A stretch of 64,000 nucleotides of DNA, taken from positions 1 to 64,000 of the forward strand of contig NZ_KB899925.1 in assembly GCF_000378465.1 (NCBI RefSeq). The letters run 5' to 3'. Within the stretch, counting starts at the first letter, position 1. Every line of letters begins with the position of its first letter. Source of the stretch: Elioraea tepidiphila DSM 17972 (lineage in GTDB: Bacteria > Pseudomonadota > Alphaproteobacteria > Acetobacterales > Acetobacteraceae). Below, piece after piece: positions 38,235 to 50,782 of this stretch. The notes under the pieces are model-generated. The model worked only from the letters and a program-made list of their open reading frames with translations, did no database searches and was not told the DNA's origin. A program made the position numbers and the translations under genes.

Positions 38235-39235
38235 GGGTTCCCCGGAGGCGCGGGCGGCGCCGGCGGGCGCGGGCGCGCAGCAGCACCGCCGGGCGGCGCG
38301 CCGTCGGGCGGGCCGCGCAGGATCTCGAGCGCCGAGACGATGCCGCCGGCAAGCCCGGCACTCTCCATCGGCACCAGCACGAGCTTCTGGTTCGGCGCCT
38401 CGGCCAGCCGCTCGAAGGCGCGCACATACTTGTCGCTGATGAAGTAGCGCAGCGCATCCATCCCCGCGCCGGAAGCCGCCTCGGCGACCACGCGCGTCGC
38501 GTTCGCCTCGGCGAGTGCGAGCCGCTCGCGCGCCTCGGCGTCGCGCTTCGCCGCCTCGAGACGCCCTTCCGCTTCCAGGATCTGCGCCTGTTTCGCCCCC
38601 TCGGCGCGCTTCACCTCGGCCTCTCGCTCGCCTTCCGCCTTGGCGACCGTGGCACGCCGCTCGCGCTCGGCCGTCATCTGCAGGTTCATCGCGCGGATCA
38701 GGTTCTCGGGCGGCTCGATCTTGCGGATCTCGACGCGGCTGACCTTCACGCCCCACGGGTCGGTCGCGCCATCGAGGATCGACAGGAGCTGCGAATTGAT
38801 CCGCTCGCGTCCTGACAGCGTGCCGTCGAGGTCCATCTCGCCGATCACCGCGCGGATATTGGTCATCGCGAGCGCGGCCAGGGCCTGGGTGAGATCCTGC
38901 ACCGCATAGGCCGCCTTGGCCGGGTCCATCACGCGGTAATAGACGATCCCGTCCACGCTGACGGTGGCATTGTCGCGCGTGATCACCGCCTGTTCGGGAA
39001 TGTCGAGCACGATCTCCTGGACGTTCACGCGCCGGCCGATCGTGTCGATGTAGGGGATGATGAAGTTGATCCCGGGGCTCAGCAGCCGGGTGAAGGCGCG
39101 GAACCGCTCGACCGTCCAGACCTCGCCCTGCGGCACCTGGCGGATGCCCTTCATCGCCGTGACGATGCCGAGCAGGATCAGCGCGATCAGGACGATCGTG
39201 CCGAGTTCGGGCAGGGTGAGGGTGCCAGGGTCCAT
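38219..39235 (-). CDS. SPFH/Band 7 (stomatin-like, QmcA-type) protein
   Basis: Protein of 338 residues. One N-terminal membrane helix is followed by the SPFH domain with VPQGEVWTVERFRAFTRLLSPG (in parts), then the QEIVLDIPEQAVITRDN and VYYRVMDPAKAAY regions. The long helical part ERERRATVAKAEGEREAEVK follows, and a proline-rich tail of about 30 residues ends the protein. It scaffolds membrane domains and often modulates FtsH-type proteases. It forms a pair with the NfeD gene. Confidence 0.93.
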   Translation of the reverse strand: MDPGTLTLPELGTIVLIALILLGIVTAMKGIRQVPQGEVWTVERFRAFTRLLSPGINFIIPYIDTIGRRVNVQEIVLDIPEQAVITRDNATVSVDGIVYYRVMDPAKAAYAVQDLTQALAALAMTNIRAVIGEMDLDGTLSGRERINSQLLSILDGATDPWGVKVSRVEIRKIEPPENLIRAMNLQMTAERERRATVAKAEGEREAEVKRAEGAKQAQILEAEGRLEAAKRDAEARERLALAEANATRVVAEAASGAGMDALRYFISDKYVRAFERLAEAPNQKLVLVPMESAGLAGGIVSALEILRGPPDGAPPGGAAARPRPPAPPAPPGNPWTTG

Positions 39236-39325
39236 GCTCGGGCGGTCCGTTGCGCGTGCGGACTGCCATAGCGCGGAACCGGTTAACGGGGAAGCAAAGC
39301 CCGGGTGAGCCGAGATACGGCGCGC

Positions 39326-39976
39326 TCAATGCGCGAACAGGTCGGGGTCCTCGTAGCCGAGCAGGTCGAGCGCGGCGCGCGCGGGCAGGAAGCGGAAGCA
39401 GGCCTCGGCGAGCTCCCGCCGGCCTTCGCGCGCGAGCAGCCCTTCGAGCCGCGCCTTGAGCGCGTGCAGGTGCAGCACGTCCGAGGCGGCATAGGCGAGC
39501 TGGTCGGAGGAAAGCTCCACCGCACCCCAGTCAGACGATTGTTGCTGCTTGGAGAGCTCGACCCCCAGCAGGTCGCGGCAGAGGTCCTTGAGCCCGTGGC
39601 GGTCGGTGAAGGTGCGCGTCAGCTTGGCAGCGATCTTGGTGCACCAGCAGGGCGTGGCGTGAACGCCTAGGAAGTGCTGGATCACGGCGACATCGAAGCG
39701 GGCGAAGTGGAACAGCTTCAGTCGCGCGGGGTCGGCGAGCAGCGCCTTGAGGTTCGGCGCGTCGTAGCCGCGCCCGCCGAGCGCCTCGGGGATGAACTGC
39801 ACCAGATGCGCGGTGCCGTCGCCGGCCGAGAGCTGCACCAGGCAGAGCCGGTCGCGATGCGGGTTGAGCCCCATGGTCTCGGTGTCCACCGCGACCACCG
39901 GGCCGAGATCGAGCCCCTCGGGCAGGTCGTGCTGGTGCAGGTGGATGGTGGCTGCGCTCAAGAACAGCGTGTCCAT
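39326..39976 (-). CDS. RNase D-like 3'-5' exonuclease (single-domain form)
   Basis: Protein of 216 residues. The DEDDy exonuclease residues are visible in VVAVDTETMGLNP, LFHFARFDVAVI and YAASDVLHLHAL. It lacks the HRDC domains that make E. coli RNase D about 375 residues long; this short form is common in alphaproteobacteria. It should trim 3' ends of structured RNA. It lies next to the tRNA-Leu gene, 24 bases downstream on the same strand, which may be a co-transcript. Confidence 0.85.
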   Translation of the reverse strand: MDTLFLSAATIHLHQHDLPEGLDLGPVVAVDTETMGLNPHRDRLCLVQLSAGDGTAHLVQFIPEALGGRGYDAPNLKALLADPARLKLFHFARFDVAVIQHFLGVHATPCWCTKIAAKLTRTFTDRHGLKDLCRDLLGVELSKQQQSSDWGAVELSSDQLAYAASDVLHLHALKARLEGLLAREGRRELAEACFRFLPARAALDLLGYEDPDLFAH

Positions 39977-40000
39977 GCGGGGCGCGCAGCCGAGGGGAGT

Positions 40001-40087
40001 GGTGCCCAGGAGAAGACTCGAACTTCCACGGCCTCGCGGCCACAGGTACCTGAAACCTGCGCGTCTACCAATTCCGCCACCTGGGCT
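40001..40087 (-). tRNA. tRNA-Leu (anticodon CAG)
   Basis: On the minus strand the acceptor stem GCCCAGG pairs with CCTGGGC and CCA is encoded at the 3' end. The D-arm holds GGTAGACGC. The anticodon stem CAGGT/ACCTG encloses TTCAGGT, with CAG in the middle. There is a long variable arm, GGCCGCGAGGCC-like, and the T-arm contains GTTCGAGTC. All fit a class II leucine tRNA of 87 bases reading CUG codons. A strong promoter precedes it. Confidence 0.93.
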
Positions 40088-40109
40088 CCGGGTGCGGCGA
40101 GGCGCGGAG

Positions 40110-40138
40110 CATTAGCGCCGGCCACCCCGCGCGTCAAC
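40110..40138 (-). promoter_or_regulatory. Promoter of tRNA-Leu
   Basis: On the minus strand TTGACG (40133-40138) and TAATGC (40110-40115) are separated by exactly 17 bases. The end of the -10 box lies 22 bases before the tRNA 5' end. This is the best sigma-70-type promoter match I see in the window. Confidence 0.7.
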
Positions 40139-40207
40139 GCCGCCGCGCCTTGTGGCGCGGCCCGCCAGCGCCTAATGCAAGGGCGCCATCAGCTTCGGGA
40201 GCGGGTC

Positions 40208-41164
40208 ATGCAGGCGGGCGGGCGCAAGGTCGCGACGGTGTTCGGCGGCTCAGGCTTCATCGGGCGCTACGTGGTCAAGCGACTGGCGGAGCGCGGCCAT
40301 ATCGTGCGCGTGGCCGTGCGCGACCCCGAGGCGGCGCTGTTCCTCAAGCCTATGGGAGCGCCGGGCCAGATCGTGCCGGTCGGCGTGTCCGTGACCGACG
40401 ACGCCGGCGTCGCGGCGGTGGTCTCGGGCGCCGAGATCGTCGTCAACCTGGTCGGCATCCTGCACGAGACCCGCAAGGCGACGTTCAAGGCGATCCAGGG
40501 CGAGGCGCCGGGGCGGATCGGCCGGGCGGCGGCGGCCGCGGGGGCGCGGGCGGTGGTGCAGCTCTCGGCGATCGGTGCCGATGCGGCGAGTCCGTCGGCC
40601 TATGCGCGCACCAAGGCCGAGGGCGAGCACGCCGTGCGCGAGGCGTTCCCGAAGGCGACGGTGCTGCGGCCCTCGATCGTGTTCGGGCCGGAGGACGGGT
40701 TCTTCAACCGGTTCGCGGCCCTCGCCCAGTTCGTCCCCGCCCTGCCGCTCTATGGTGGGGGCGAGACGAAGTTCCAGCCGGTGTATGTCGGCGATGTCGC
40801 CGACGCCGTGATCGCGGCACTCGACCGCGCCGATGCCGCGGGCCGCACCTATGAGCTGGGTGGGCCGCGGGTCTACAGCTTCCGCGACCTGCTGCAATAC
40901 ATCCTGACCGTGACCGGACGCCGACGGCTGCTGCTGCCGCTGCCCTGGTCGGTCGGGCGCATGCAGGCGCGGGTGTTCGAGCTGTTGCCCAACCCGCCGC
41001 TCACGCGCGACCAGTTGCTGCTGCTGCAAAGGGACAACGTGGTTGCCCCGGGCGCGCTGACGCTCGCGGATCTCGGGATCATGCCGAAAGCGGTGGAGGC
41101 GATCGTGCCGGGCTATCTGGGTCGGTTCCGTCGTCGCGCGGCCGCTCGCATCGCGGCCGCCTGA
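40208..41164 (+). CDS. NDUFA9-like NAD(P)-binding protein (complex I-associated type)
   Basis: Protein of 318 residues. It is an extended SDR with VFGGSGFIGRYVVKRLAERG at the start, NLVGILHET, YARTKAEGE (YxxxK-like) and LRPSIVFGPEDGFFNRFA. This is the pattern of the mitochondrial complex I subunit NDUFA9 and its alphaproteobacterial counterparts. A catalytic tyrosine-lysine pair is present, but the mitochondrial relatives mainly bind nucleotide structurally. ATG 40208 has GGGAGCGG upstream. A role in respiratory complex assembly is inferred. Confidence 0.85.
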   Translation: MQAGGRKVATVFGGSGFIGRYVVKRLAERGHIVRVAVRDPEAALFLKPMGAPGQIVPVGVSVTDDAGVAAVVSGAEIVVNLVGILHETRKATFKAIQGEAPGRIGRAAAAAGARAVVQLSAIGADAASPSAYARTKAEGEHAVREAFPKATVLRPSIVFGPEDGFFNRFAALAQFVPALPLYGGGETKFQPVYVGDVADAVIAALDRADAAGRTYELGGPRVYSFRDLLQYILTVTGRRRLLLPLPWSVGRMQARVFELLPNPPLTRDQLLLLQRDNVVAPGALTLADLGIMPKAVEAIVPGYLGRFRRRAAARIAAA

Positions 41165-41239
41165 TTAGTTCCGATCCGGCCCTACTATCGATGGAGCTTG
41201 GTGGACGCTCCACGATGCGGATCACTGTCGGTGGGCAGC

Positions 41240-41265
41240 GACCAATTAATTGGTCCGAATCGGAC
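41240..41265. promoter_or_regulatory. Two adjoining palindromes upstream of glutamate synthase
   Basis: GACCAATTAATTGGTC (41240-41255) is a perfect 16-base palindrome with an AT-rich centre. GTCCGAATCGGAC (41253-41265) is a second, perfect palindrome sharing three bases. They sit 108-133 bases before the gltD start in otherwise GC-rich DNA. A TATAAG lies at 41308-41313 and could be a -10 box, although no good -35 fits. This looks like an operator region, probably for nitrogen-dependent control. Confidence 0.5.
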
Positions 41266-41372
41266 TGAATTGATCGATTCCACCTCGCCAAGTCACGGAA
41301 CGCGCCGTATAAGCGCCCCCGCAGCTCGGGCCGTGTGCCGGAAACGCCCAGCGCATGTCACACGGGGAGTCC

Positions 41373-42815
41373 ATGGCCGAGCGGATGCTGAAATTCGTCT
41401 CCACGCCGCAGCGCATGCCCGACAAGCGCGCTGCCGCCGCCCGCCGCGGGGATTGGGACGAGATCTATCGTGAGTTCTCCGCCGAGCGCGCCGCCGAGCA
41501 GGCGAGCCGATGCAGCCAGTGCGGCGTGCCGTTCTGCCAGGTGCACTGCCCGCTCGGGAACAACATCCCCGACTGGCTGAAGCTGACCGCCGAAGGCCGG
41601 CTCGAGGAGGCCTACGAGGTCGCCGCCTCGACCAACACCTTCCCCGAGATCTGTGGCCGCATCTGCCCGCAGGATCGGCTCTGCGAGGGCAACTGCGTCA
41701 TCGAGAAGGGCTTCGAGAGCGTCACCATCGGCGCGGTCGAGAAGTACATCACCGACACCGCCTGGGAGCGCGGCTGGATCACGCCGCCGACGCCGCTGCG
41801 CGAGCTGCCCCACAGCGTCGGCATCATCGGTGCCGGACCCGCCGGCATGGCCGCGGCGGAGCAGCTCCGCCGCAAGGGGTACGCCGTGCACATCTACGAC
41901 CGCTACGACCGCGCCGGCGGGCTGATGATCTACGGCATTCCCAACTTCAAGCTCGAGAAGCCGGTGGTGCTGCGGCGCTGGGAGCAGTATCGGGCCGCCG
42001 GGATCACGTTCCACCTCAACTGCGCCGTCGGCGAGGATGTCAGCCTCCAGGAACTCCGCGCGCGCCACGACGCGGTGCTGATCGCGACCGGCGTCTACAA
42101 GGCGCGCGACATCGGCGGACCCGGTGCCGGGCTCGCGGGCATCGTGCCGGCGCTCGACTACCTCACCGCGTCCAACCGCAAGGGCCTCGGCGACGCGGTG
42201 CCCGCCTTCGATGACGGCAGGCTGAACGCCGCGGGCAAGCGCGTGATCGTCATCGGCGGTGGCGACACGGCGATGGACTGCGTGCGCACCGCCGTGCGCC
42301 AGGGTGCGGTGTCGGTGCAGTGCCTCTACCGCCGCGACCGGGCGAACATGCCCGGCTCGATGCGCGAGGTGAAGCACGCCGAGGAGGAGGGCGTGGAGTT
42401 CGTCTGGCTCTCCGCCCCCGAGGCCTTTGTCGGCGATCGCCACGTCGCCGGCGTGCGCGCGGTCAGGATGCATCTCGGCCTGCCCGACGCCACCGGCCGG
42501 CAGCAGGTCGAACCGATCACGGGCTCGTCGTTCACGCTCGAGGCCGATCTCGTCATCAAGGCGCTCGGCTTCGATCCGGAGGATCTGCCGCGGATGTTCA
42601 ACGCGCCCGAACTCGCGCTCACGCGCTGGGGCACGCTGAAGATCGACCATCGCACCATGATGACCTCGCTGCCCGGCGTGTTCGCCGCCGGCGACATCGT
42701 GCGCGGCGCCTCGCTGGTGGTCTGGGCGATCCGCGACGGCCGCGATGCCGCCACCGAGATTCATCGTTACGTTCAGGCGACGGCATCACGCCCCCTCGCC
42801 GTCGCCGCGGAGTGA
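41373..42815 (+). CDS. gltD: Glutamate synthase (NADPH) small subunit
   Basis: Protein of 480 residues. The N-terminal cysteine clusters are ASRCSQCGVPFCQVHCP and CGRICPQDRLCEGNC for two 4Fe-4S centres. The FAD loop IIGAGPAGMAAAEQLRRKG is near residue 147, and the NADPH loop VIVIGGGDTAMDCVRTA near residue 292. It passes electrons from NADPH to GltB, which makes glutamate from glutamine and 2-oxoglutarate. ATG 41373 gives the usual start AERMLKFV; ATG 41355 would add six residues. A palindromic region precedes it. Confidence 0.95.
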   Translation: MAERMLKFVSTPQRMPDKRAAAARRGDWDEIYREFSAERAAEQASRCSQCGVPFCQVHCPLGNNIPDWLKLTAEGRLEEAYEVAASTNTFPEICGRICPQDRLCEGNCVIEKGFESVTIGAVEKYITDTAWERGWITPPTPLRELPHSVGIIGAGPAGMAAAEQLRRKGYAVHIYDRYDRAGGLMIYGIPNFKLEKPVVLRRWEQYRAAGITFHLNCAVGEDVSLQELRARHDAVLIATGVYKARDIGGPGAGLAGIVPALDYLTASNRKGLGDAVPAFDDGRLNAAGKRVIVIGGGDTAMDCVRTAVRQGAVSVQCLYRRDRANMPGSMREVKHAEEEGVEFVWLSAPEAFVGDRHVAGVRAVRMHLGLPDATGRQQVEPITGSSFTLEADLVIKALGFDPEDLPRMFNAPELALTRWGTLKIDHRTMMTSLPGVFAAGDIVRGASLVVWAIRDGRDAATEIHRYVQATASRPLAVAAE

Positions 42816-42820
42816 ACGCC

Positions 42821-43324
42821 ATGCGTCGTGGTCTGCTGATCCTCGCCCTTGCCCTGGCACTGTCCCAGGGCGCGCACGCGCAGACCGTGCAGCCGGGTCA
42901 GCCGGCGCCGACCGCGGAGGCCGAGGCGAAGGCGCTGGTGCTCGCGGCCGGCCTGCGCAACCAGCTGCTGGAGAGCATGCCGGCCATGGCCGAGGGGCTG
43001 CGCCAGCATCTCAGCCAGCAGAATCCCGGACGCGAGGAGGACGTGCGCCGCGCCGTCGAGACGGCGATCGTGCCGGCCGTGGCCGCGCGGCTCGACGAGC
43101 TGATCGAGAAGGCCGTGCAGCCGCTGGTGCGCGGCTTCACCGCCGAGGAGCTCTACATCATGCGCCGCTTCCTTGAGCTCGATCTCGATCAGCGCATGGA
43201 GGGCGCGTTGCAGATCGTCGCCTTCGAGCTCGATCGCGAGAGCGGCGACTGGCTGCGCAAGATCGGCGAGGAGGCGCTCGCCGCGCGCGCCACCGATCAG
43301 AGGCTGCGCGGACTCAGGTTCTGA
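42821..43324 (+). CDS. DUF2059 secreted protein
   Basis: Protein of 167 residues with a clear signal peptide (MRRGLLILALALALSQG then AHAQ). The mature part is helical. It contains FTAEELYIMRRFLELDL, like the DUF2059 signature in which a C-terminal helix pair carries F(T/S)xxEL..l..FY. Function is unknown and the protein should be periplasmic. It lies 5 bases after gltD and 11 bases before gltB, so it is within the glutamate synthase operon. Confidence 0.7.
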   Translation: MRRGLLILALALALSQGAHAQTVQPGQPAPTAEAEAKALVLAAGLRNQLLESMPAMAEGLRQHLSQQNPGREEDVRRAVETAIVPAVAARLDELIEKAVQPLVRGFTAEELYIMRRFLELDLDQRMEGALQIVAFELDRESGDWLRKIGEEALAARATDQRLRGLRF

Positions 43325-43335
43325 AGGACACGACG

Positions 43336-47883
<4,548 letters not shown>

Positions 47884-47941
47884 CCGGGCGCGGGCGATCG
47901 TCCACGGGGCGGGGCGTGTTACCGCCGCGAAGGAGCGCCCG

Positions 47942-48904
47942 ATGATCGAGATCGCCGTGCTGGACGACTACCAGCGCGTCGCGCTGTCCATGGCCGACTG
48001 GTCGCGGCTTGGGTCCGAGTGCCGCGTGACGGTGTTCGACCGCCATCTCGCGACCGTGGACGAGGCGGCCAAGGCGCTCGCGGGTTTCGATGTGATCTGC
48101 CTGCTGCGCGAGCGCATGCCGGTGCCGGCCGGGCTGATCGCGCGCCTGCCGAACCTGAAGCTCATCGTGGTGACGGGCGCGCACAACCGCACGCTCGACC
48201 TCGCAGCGGCCGAGGCGCGCGGCATCACGGTGACGCATACGCGTGGCGGCGACTCCTATTACGCGACCACAGAACTGGCCCTCGGCCTGATGATCGCCTG
48301 CGCGCGCCACCTCGCCTTCGAGGACCGCGGCATGCGGGCGGGCCTGTGGCAGCGCACGGTCGGGATGACGCTGCACGGCCGCACGCTCGGCCTGCTCGGG
48401 CTCGGGCGGATGGGCAAGCGCATGGCCGAACTCGGCCGCGCGCTGGGCATGCGCGTGCTCGCCTGGAGCGCCAACCTGACGGCCGAGGCGGCCGAGGCCG
48501 CCGGCGCGACCTACGTATCCAAGGAGACGCTGTTCTGCGAATCCGATGTCGTCTCGATCCATCTCGTGCTCGGCGAGCGGACGCGCGGGCTGGTCGGCGC
48601 GGCGGAGCTCGCGCTGATGAAGCCGACCGCGTTCCTCGTGAACACCTCGCGCGGACCGATCGTGGACGAGGCCGCGCTCATCGCGGCATTGCGCGAGAAG
48701 CGCATCGCCGGCGCCGGGCTCGACGTGTACGACACCGAGCCCCTGCCGCCGGAGCACCCGCTGCGCACGCTCGACAACGTCGTCCTCGCGCCGCATCTCG
48801 GCTTCGTCACGGAAGGCACCTACCGCACCTTCTACCAGGACATGGTGGAGTGCATCGCCGCCTGGCGCGCGGGCACGCCGGTGCGGCTGCTGCGCGCGGC
48901 GTGA
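47942..48904 (+). CDS. D-2-hydroxyacid dehydrogenase family protein
   Basis: Protein of 320 residues. The NAD loop GLLGLGRMGKRMAE is near residue 149. Catalytic Arg, Glu and His lie in NTSRGPIVDE, DTEPLPPEHP and VLAPHLGFVTEG. The family includes phosphoglycerate dehydrogenase and glyoxylate reductase; the substrate here is open. It begins 58 bases after gltB and runs into arfB with one base between stop and start. Confidence 0.9.
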   Translation: MIEIAVLDDYQRVALSMADWSRLGSECRVTVFDRHLATVDEAAKALAGFDVICLLRERMPVPAGLIARLPNLKLIVVTGAHNRTLDLAAAEARGITVTHTRGGDSYYATTELALGLMIACARHLAFEDRGMRAGLWQRTVGMTLHGRTLGLLGLGRMGKRMAELGRALGMRVLAWSANLTAEAAEAAGATYVSKETLFCESDVVSIHLVLGERTRGLVGAAELALMKPTAFLVNTSRGPIVDEAALIAALREKRIAGAGLDVYDTEPLPPEHPLRTLDNVVLAPHLGFVTEGTYRTFYQDMVECIAAWRAGTPVRLLRAA

Positions 48905-48905
48905 C

Positions 48906-49343
48906 ATGGCCGAGGACGACGGCAGGATTGCCATCGCGCCGGGCCTTGCGATCCATCGGGACGAGATCACGGAGAGCTTCGTGCGCGCCGGAGGCCCCGG
49001 CGGGCAGAACGTCAACAAGGTCTCGTCCGCCGTCGAGCTGCGCTTCGATCTGGCCGCGAGCCCCTCGCTCCCCGAGGCGGTGAAGGCGCGCGCGGCGCGC
49101 ATCGCCGGGCGAAGGCTCACGCGCGAGGGCGTGATCGTGATTGCCGCGCAGCGCTTCCGCGATCAGCCGCGCAACCGCGAGGACGCGCTGGCGCGGCTCG
49201 TTGCGATCCTGCGCGAGGCGGCCGAGCCTCCCGTGCCGCGCCGCCCGACCCGGCCGACGCGCGCCTCGAAGCAGCGTCGCGTCGAAGGCAAAGTCTTGCG
49301 CGGCCGCACGAAGGCGCTGTGCGCGCGGCCGATGGAGGATTAG
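48906..49343 (+). CDS. arfB: Alternative ribosome-rescue factor ArfB (peptidyl-tRNA hydrolase)
   Basis: Protein of 145 residues. The class I release-factor motif GGPGGQNVNKVSS is near residues 29-41. The basic tail RPTRASKQRRVEGKVLRGRTK enters the empty mRNA channel of stalled ribosomes. It hydrolyses peptidyl-tRNA on non-stop complexes. The gene ends within the end of the convergent cinA-like gene (4-base overlap). Confidence 0.93.
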   Translation: MAEDDGRIAIAPGLAIHRDEITESFVRAGGPGGQNVNKVSSAVELRFDLAASPSLPEAVKARAARIAGRRLTREGVIVIAAQRFRDQPRNREDALARLVAILREAAEPPVPRRPTRPTRASKQRRVEGKVLRGRTKALCARPMED

Positions 49344-50113
49344 TCCGGCTCGCCCTCGCGCGGCTCGAAGCCGAGGGATCGGAACAGGGCGCGGACCTTC
49401 TCGGCCGCCGCATCCACCGCCGCCGCATCGACGCCGCGCGCGACGATCGCCACCCCGCCCCCGGCGGAGCGGTAATACGGGTAGCTGCCGAGCGCCACGT
49501 CAGGGCTCTCGGCCTGGATCGCGCCCAGCCCGGCGGCGATCTGCCCCTCCATCGCCCGCGCCGCATGCACCGTACGGCTCACCGTCGGCCGGCCGCCGGT
49601 GAGCGTCGGCGCGATCGCCTCCACCATCGCCTGCATCACCTTGGGCACGCCGGCGAGCACGTAGACGTTCTCGACCCGGAACCCGGGCGCGACCGAGACG
49701 GCGTTGCGGATCAGCGCCGCCCCGCGCGGCATGGTCGCCATGCGCTGGCGCGCGGCGTTGAACTCCACTGGCGGCGTGCGGCTGGCGTAGTCGCGCGCGA
49801 GCAGCTCCCACGCCTCCGGATGCGGCTCCCACGGCAGGCCGAACGCCTCGGCGACGCACTCGCTGGTGATGTCGTCGTGCGTCGGGCCGATTCCGCCGGT
49901 GGTGAAGACATAGCGGTAACGGTGGCGCAGCTCGTTCACCGTCGCGACGATCATCGCGCGGTCATCCGGGATCACGCGCGCCTCGCGCAGCGGAATGCCG
50001 AGCTCCCCGAGCCGCGTCGCGAGATACTTCAGGTTCACGTCCTGTGTACGCCCCGACAGCACCTCGTCGCCGATGATGATCAGCGCGGCGGTGGGGCGGT
50101 CGTCTGCGGTCAT
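49340..50113 (-). CDS. CinA-like molybdopterin-binding domain protein
   Basis: Protein of 257 residues. The MoCF_biosynth fold shows ALIIIGDEVLSGRTQDVN at the start, FTTGGIGPTHDDITSE and LAGVPKVMQAMVE. It corresponds to the N-terminal half of CinA (competence/damage-inducible protein, ADP-ribose or NMN pyrophosphatase/amidase); the C-terminal amidase part is absent. Function is open. ATG 50113 overlaps the stop of the upstream vapC-like gene by 4 bases, so it is probably made from the toxin-antitoxin transcript. Confidence 0.82.
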   Translation of the reverse strand: MTADDRPTAALIIIGDEVLSGRTQDVNLKYLATRLGELGIPLREARVIPDDRAMIVATVNELRHRYRYVFTTGGIGPTHDDITSECVAEAFGLPWEPHPEAWELLARDYASRTPPVEFNAARQRMATMPRGAALIRNAVSVAPGFRVENVYVLAGVPKVMQAMVEAIAPTLTGGRPTVSRTVHAARAMEGQIAAGLGAIQAESPDVALGSYPYYRSAGGGVAIVARGVDAAAVDAAAEKVRALFRSLGFEPREGEPD

Positions 50114-50514
50114 GCGTGGCTCCAGAGCGGAATCGACAGGTGTTCGGCGAGCGCGGCAAGAGTTGCGTCGCAGGTCGCCAAGGCGGCCTCGCGCCGCCGC
50201 GCCAGCACGAGATAGACGCAGTCCTGCAACGGATGGCAGCGATCCAGCGACAGCCGCAGCGCCTCGCCCAGCAGCGGACCATGAGGAACTGCGACCAAGC
50301 CGAGGCGGTCGAGCAGCGCCCCGCCCGCGACGACATCGGCCGGCGCGATCTCGCCGCGGCGGCAGCGCCGCGCCAGCGCCGCCATCACTTCGAGCCGGAA
50401 GATGTCCGGAACGACCAGGCGTTCCGGGTCGGCGAACAGCCGCCCCGCCGGTCCGCTCGCGGGCTCCTCCACGAACAGCGGCACCGCCATCGAGGCGTCG
50501 ACCACGATGGTCAA
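50110..50514 (-). CDS. vapC: PIN-domain toxin (VapC/FitB type)
   Basis: Protein of 134 residues. Acidic PIN-domain positions are visible: Asp6 in IVVDASMAVPLF, Glu in FRLEVMAAL, Asp in HPLQDCVYL and a final Asp in ATCDATL. VapC toxins are Mg-dependent RNases, often cutting tRNA or rRNA. It follows the antitoxin gene with a 4-base ATGA overlap. It is itself overlapped by the cinA-like gene. Confidence 0.88.
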   Translation of the reverse strand: MTIVVDASMAVPLFVEEPASGPAGRLFADPERLVVPDIFRLEVMAALARRCRRGEIAPADVVAGGALLDRLGLVAVPHGPLLGEALRLSLDRCHPLQDCVYLVLARRREAALATCDATLAALAEHLSIPLWSHA

Positions 50515-50750
50515 GCGTCCGGCTCGCCCTCGCGGACCGCGCGGATGTCCGCATCCGCCGGCATCGCGGCAGGGCGCGACCGCGCGCGGATCGCCGCTGC
50601 CAGCGCGACGAACTCCTCGCGGCTCACGACGGAGGTCTCGGTGAGACGTTCGCGCACGAAGCCTTCCAGCGACATCCCGCGCTGCTCGGCCTTCAGCTTC
50701 AGTCGGGCGATCACGTCGTCATCCAGATTACGGACCAGGATGCTTCCCAT
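50511..50750 (-). CDS. vapB: Antitoxin, ribbon-helix-helix (VapB/FitA type)
   Basis: Protein of 79 residues. The start GSILVRNLDDDVIARLKLKA and the following EQRGMSLEGFVRERL form the Arc-type ribbon-helix-helix DNA-binding fold of FitA-like antitoxins. The acidic C-terminal tail would wrap the toxin. It should bind the perfect 10+10 inverted repeat just upstream, which also starts 5 bases before the ATG. No ribosome site is visible, so the mRNA may be leaderless or nearly so. Confidence 0.85.
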   Translation of the reverse strand: MGSILVRNLDDDVIARLKLKAEQRGMSLEGFVRERLTETSVVSREEFVALAAAIRARSRPAAMPADADIRAVREGEPDA

Positions 50751-50755
50751 GGCTG

Positions 50756-50780
50756 GATGCTATCACATCATGATAGCATC
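50756..50780 (-). promoter_or_regulatory. Operator of the toxin-antitoxin operon
   Basis: GATGCTATCA (50756-50765) and TGATAGCATC (50771-50780) are perfect inverted repeats with a 5-base spacer. They are AT-richer than the surrounding DNA and lie directly before the antitoxin start. This is the expected binding site of the ribbon-helix-helix antitoxin and gives autoregulation. Confidence 0.75.
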
Positions 50781-50782
50781 GA

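Noticed and set aside
39674-40207. Upstream extension of the NDUFA9-like frame
   Set aside because: It runs through the RNase D gene and the tRNA-Leu gene on the other strand and has no conserved residues. ATG 40208 fits the family start.
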